A stretch of DNA of 64,000 nt from the NCBI GenBank assembly GCA_037389465.1, contig JAZARR010000171.1:4797001-4861000 (forward strand). Reading direction: 5' to 3'. Made by a program: the position numbers and the translations under genes. The stretch comes from Baylisascaris procyonis. Taxonomy: Eukaryota > Nematoda > Chromadorea > Rhabditida > Ascarididae. The notes beneath the pieces were generated by a model, which saw only the letters and a program-made list of their open reading frames with translations, did not search any database and was not told the DNA's origin. This document shows positions 59,832 to 64,000 of the stretch, one piece after another. Positions within the stretch are counted from its first letter, which is position 1; each line of letters begins with the position of its first letter.

Positions 59832-62311
59832 ATTATTGTTGTTTATTTTCTCTTCTATTTCTTTGCATATTTAAATGAAATACCAACTTTGATGTGAACT
59901 CTACTTAAAGATGACCATCGCTCAAAGCTATAGCACCATATTTGAACCCGATGAAACTCTCCCAATTTTTATAAACTTAGTTTTGACGGAGAGGTTAATG
60001 TCATAATAAATAAATGCCCTAATTCCCCCGCAGTAGGAAATCGGTATTCGATTCACCCGATATCTCGTACTTTTCGTTATTATCTTCTTCTTCCTAACTA
60101 TAACAGGCATTAACATATTCAACACTAATATTAATCTAAAAATCGGAAATTAAAAATTATGCATTAATAAAATCGACCCGAACTCTTTTTTTGTTTGAAA
60201 ATAATTAATTTTTATATTAAAAAATAATAATAGATAAAAAAAAATCATTTTCAACTATTCAACGGATTGATTGACCTACAATACTACTCTATTTTTAGAG
60301 TCATTTCGGGAAAGAATTTTTTTTTCTTGTTTTTCTCGAAAAGAAAAATGCGATGTTTTTTTTTTTAATTAGAGGATTTTCGTTGAATAGAATGTTCTAT
60401 AATAGCGAAGATTTAGCGACTAATGAATGAGCAACTGCCTAATGAAAACGAAGCAATCGATGGATTTTTGGAATTCATTGTTCGATGATGTCATTTTGAT
60501 TTGTTCATACGGTAATTTAATAAAATTTTTTATTTTATTGAAAAAATATGAATAGAATCTTTGAGATTATTTTTTGAAAAAAATAAGAAAAAGTTTCAAT
60601 GAAATCGCTTAAAAAATTATTATCATATGTAAATTCGTGCATATCTAAATTACCAAAAAAAAAAAATACTTGGAAAAGAAATATTTTTATTGATAAAAAT
60701 TTGAAATTTAATGAAATTTTTTTTGCTGGAAAGCTGATGAAAAAAAGGCAATATTGAAGTTTAAAAAAAAGTTTTTATGATCACGCTAAAAAAAAAATAT
60801 TCCAGTTTGAATTTTTAGGAACGGGAATCACATAAAATTGAATATTCTTATGAATATCTCTGTCACTAAAAACTCATTGAGTGAAACTATAAAAGAAAAC
60901 ATATAATACTTTTAAACAAATGAGGGAAGTGAACATATTTGTATGATTCTCTAGTCAAATTTCGATCGCGCAAATTTATATTTTATGTAAATTATTGGGC
61001 TACGAAATTTACATATTTATAAAGACCTCTATCTAATAAAGTAATTATCACTACTACAGTTTCATCTAAATATAAATCGCTCTAATGACAGACGAAATAT
61101 CATAACCAATGATTGAATATTGGAAAAAAAAATTTTTTTAAATACGCTGTAAAATTCGAAGAATTTCTTAAAACAACATTTATTAGCGTCATCTTATTGA
61201 AATGAATTTTTTTTAATCGGCCTTTTTTTTTCTAATTTCTCCAAAAATCATTAAACACGATCATTTGCCGATTACGCATTTCTAAAACGTGAATATTCAA
61301 TGCAATCAAATGAAGCAAACATGAGCAATGATGCATTTGCGTGTCATTGAGTCCATATTGAGTGCAAATGTCATTGATGTTTATAACTTATGCACTTATG
61401 CCTATTGAGTGAAGTAATTTTAAAAAAATATTATTAACAATTTGATCTGTTAAAATTATATTTTTTAAGGTTAAGACCGCATCACTAATATAGACTTGAA
61501 AAATTATGAATATTTTTAATGTCGTTCAATAGGCTCAAATAATTGTTTCCATTTCCCCAAAAACAAATGAGTGGGTAAATGCATATTTCAATATGCAAAT
61601 TCCCAAACTTTATATTTATAGAATAGTTAATTTTAATGCTAATATATAATAACATCTTAGAAAAAACTGGAATCATATAATAGAAGAGGAATTAGACAAG
61701 AGGAAGTGGAAAAGATAAAGGAAGACATCTAAAAGCAATCGGCTAGTCTTTTATGAATATAAATGAAAAGAATATTTCCTTAACCTGAATTATTTCACAT
61801 TTAATGTATAGAAAATGGAATTACTAAAAGAATATATCATCGTTGTCTGGACGAAAAAAAATGAATCTCATTTTGCACTAAACATTTGCCACCCATATGC
61901 CTACAATATTAAGCCATTCACAGAAGCAACTAAATGAGTTTTCGTTCATCAATGGATATTCTCCCTTTATTTCGATATGTTCCTAACTTATACGCAGCAG
62001 AAAATACTTCCGGTCTATAGCAAAGAAAGATTTATTAACTTATAAACCTTCAATATATATTTACATATATGAAGAGCGGTATTTACTTATACGAATAACA
62101 GTTCTCACATAATGTTGGCTTGATTAGCTCTAAGGATGATCTCGTTTAGTTCATCTACCATCTGTGGATTATTTACGCTCACTTCCTTCCTCCAATTTTT
62201 TCACAAATAGAAACCCCATATCGACAAGTGAATGTGAAACAAATAATTCACTGCTAGAAATTTGATCCTCCGCAAAAACAATTCATGAGCATTGAATAAA
62301 AGTGATAAAAA
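59832..62311. other. No gene seen
   Basis: AT-rich sequence with many A and T homopolymer runs. No splice-supported coding segment. Confidence 0.5.
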
Positions 62312-62315
62312 CAAA

Positions 62316-62354
<39 letters not shown>

Positions 62355-62404
62355 ACAGGTAAATAAATAAATAAATAAATAAATAGACAAATAGATAAAT
62401 AAAA
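62312..62404. repeat. (AAAT)n tetranucleotide repeat
   Basis: More than 20 AAAT units with a few substitutions (ACAGGT, AGAC, AGAT) in the middle and end. Confidence 0.95.
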
Positions 62405-63650
62405 CACGGCAAATAAAAACACTCTTAATAAAGGGATAAACATAAAATATGTCCGCTCGCATAATTTTTCGGCTATAGTTAGAGACAGGCTACTGATGGA
62501 TGTTATCGGAATTCACATTTATAATATTGCTCACCGAAAGGAATAGCTGAAATATGGGAGCAACCCGAATCATTTTCATAGGTAAATTCACTCTAAATCT
62601 TACAATTATGGAATCGGCGTCGGATTTTAGTGCCTTTTTTTTTTTAAAGAGACAATTTCAATGTAATTCAATTTTAATCAACATATAAAATAAAAACAAA
62701 ACTTCGATGGACAAGGGAAATACTCCTTGGAAAATGCAAAAATTTTGCAACATCCGATAGATTTACCTTCTCTGGAAAAATTCACTACTTGCAATTTTTT
62801 CTCTGCAAATTTGTAATGGCACGAAAAGTCCAGCGCTTTTATCTGAATGTATTTGTATGTCGTTCTGTCTGCCAAATAATTTCAGTTGAAAATTCTACTT
62901 CGAATAGCTCCTGCACTATTGCACCGCCGTCTTAAATCGGCTCAATTAAAGAAGTTCAATAGTCTAATAATCTTTCATTTCTTATGGATTGTATGATCTA
63001 GATCAACATTCATTTATGTGAATTTATGCAAAACGATTTGAATATTTGCATATTTGTCTTATGTATTTGTGTATTTGCAATATGCCGATATCGCATATCA
63101 AAATATGCAAACACATTTACCTATTCCAATAGAAAACTAAATACGGTAATTACAGTATTTCAACTGAATAGAAGCTATTGCTTTATTTCATGCATGCGCA
63201 AATCTCGAATACCTATAACCCCAAAAATAAGCATCCCGACGGTCATGTACTTTCTATCTATTTTGCTCGTAAAGTATAAGGCTAAATTTCATTTGCATAA
63301 ATTATTTTGCTCTCTATACCTTTCATTTGAATAATTTTGCGTCTTTTTTTGGCTAAATTTCATCCATAAAGATACGGGCAAAAAAAACGATTATTTCCAG
63401 AAAATCCTAATAAATCGCAAAGATTTATTTAAAAAATATGTGAATTTTAAATTGACGCTTCATTCGCACCATTATTTTATAACACAAAAAATTGGTTTTT
63501 CTTCGATAGCTTAGTCAGTGTAAAATTTAAATTTGTTTGGGTGAAAAATACGCGCAATTTTTCGGTGATTTTAAATTTCTATAATTTACTTTGAAAATAT
63601 AAAGGATACACGTCATACCTATCGAATTCTGTTACTCTAGCTTCAATGAT
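62405..63650. other. No gene seen
   Basis: AT-rich. A 102-codon plus-strand frame at 63026-63334 consists largely of TATTTGCATATTTG-like repeats and is not considered a gene. Confidence 0.45.
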
Positions 63651-63688
63651 CAGTGGTCAGTGGTCAGTGGTCAGTAGTCAGTGATCAG
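63651..63688. repeat. CAGTGGT heptamer tandem repeat
   Basis: About five units of CAGTGGT/CAGTAGT/CAGTGAT. Confidence 0.9.
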
Positions 63689-64000
63689 CGATTAAAACCG
63701 TCGCACGGACATTGCACACAGAAAACTGGCTTTCATTACTACATTGTTATAGGTAACGAGACATAATGTTATAAGTAGAATATTAATAAATAGTAATATT
63801 AGAATACTTACGAGAGGTAATAACAATAATTTTTGCATAGCCCATCAATAAAGCCGGTGTTTGCTGGTGCGTGGGTGGGGTACGTATTTGAGTGCAAGCA
63901 TGCGCTCGTATAATTGTTTACTTGCATCCTGAATTAACATCTCAACGACCATGATACCCTCTATATACTTTGCTTGTAAAATTCATACACTTTTTTTAAA
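63689..64000. other. No gene seen
   Basis: A slightly GC-richer segment at the window edge (63850-63960) with no supported frame. Confidence 0.4.

Noticed and set aside
62201..62443. Minus-strand open frame rich in Leu-Phe-Ile-Tyr
   Set aside because: Translation of the (AAAT)n repeat.

Overview
The window is an AT-rich (roughly 70% by eye) animal genome segment with long introns, GT-AG introns with T-rich TTTCAG-type acceptors, and many (TA)n arrays. The gene content points to a nematode. There is a seven-transmembrane receptor of the Srw/DMSR (myosuppressin/FMRFamide receptor-like) type, and a small three-finger (Ly6/activin-receptor-like) membrane protein with the CCC-N-x(3)-C-N signature common in nematode families. 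In five gene models the ATG lies 0 to 6 nt behind a 3' splice acceptor with no coding exon in front, which is what spliced-leader trans-splicing produces. Species cannot be named from this sequence alone, and all gene models below were assembled by hand from reading frames, splice signals and phase.

Layout. 1 to 2.8 kb: no definite gene. 3 to 15.85 kb, minus strand: a partly resolved gene with four supported exons and an unresolved middle. 15.85 to 16.68 kb: the divergent interval to the next gene. 16.68 to 19.6 kb, plus: a complete three-exon gene for a 162-residue three-finger, single-pass membrane protein. 19.7 to 24.9 kb: mostly non-coding, with short repeats and one weak exon-like patch. 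25.0 to 30.5 kb, plus: a seven-exon gene for a 293-residue coiled-coil protein, with an in-phase alternative last exon at 33.6 to 34.0 kb. 34.3 to 38.2 kb, plus: a second, five-exon coiled-coil gene of 245 residues. Its start lies about 290 nt after the poly(A) signal of that alternative exon, so the two could be co-transcribed. 38.3 to 41.3 kb: non-coding or decayed. 41.6 to 52.3 kb, minus: the receptor gene, seven exons, 381 residues. The long 5' introns contain simple repeats and decayed mobile-element-like coding sequence. 54.6 to 55.3 kb, minus: a multiply frameshifted coding relict. 59.8 kb, minus: a tRNA-like RNA polymerase III unit with a poor acceptor stem. The rest of 55.4 to 64 kb is AT-rich with microsatellites.

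No biochemical pathway links these genes. The receptor and the three-finger protein are predicted cell-surface proteins; the two coiled-coil proteins are predicted intracellular and have no signal or membrane segments. No bacterial operons, CRISPR arrays, phage or intact transposons were seen. The observations most worth following are the start-codon/acceptor pattern, the alternative exon bridging the two coiled-coil genes, the tRNA-like unit and the decayed coding islands.
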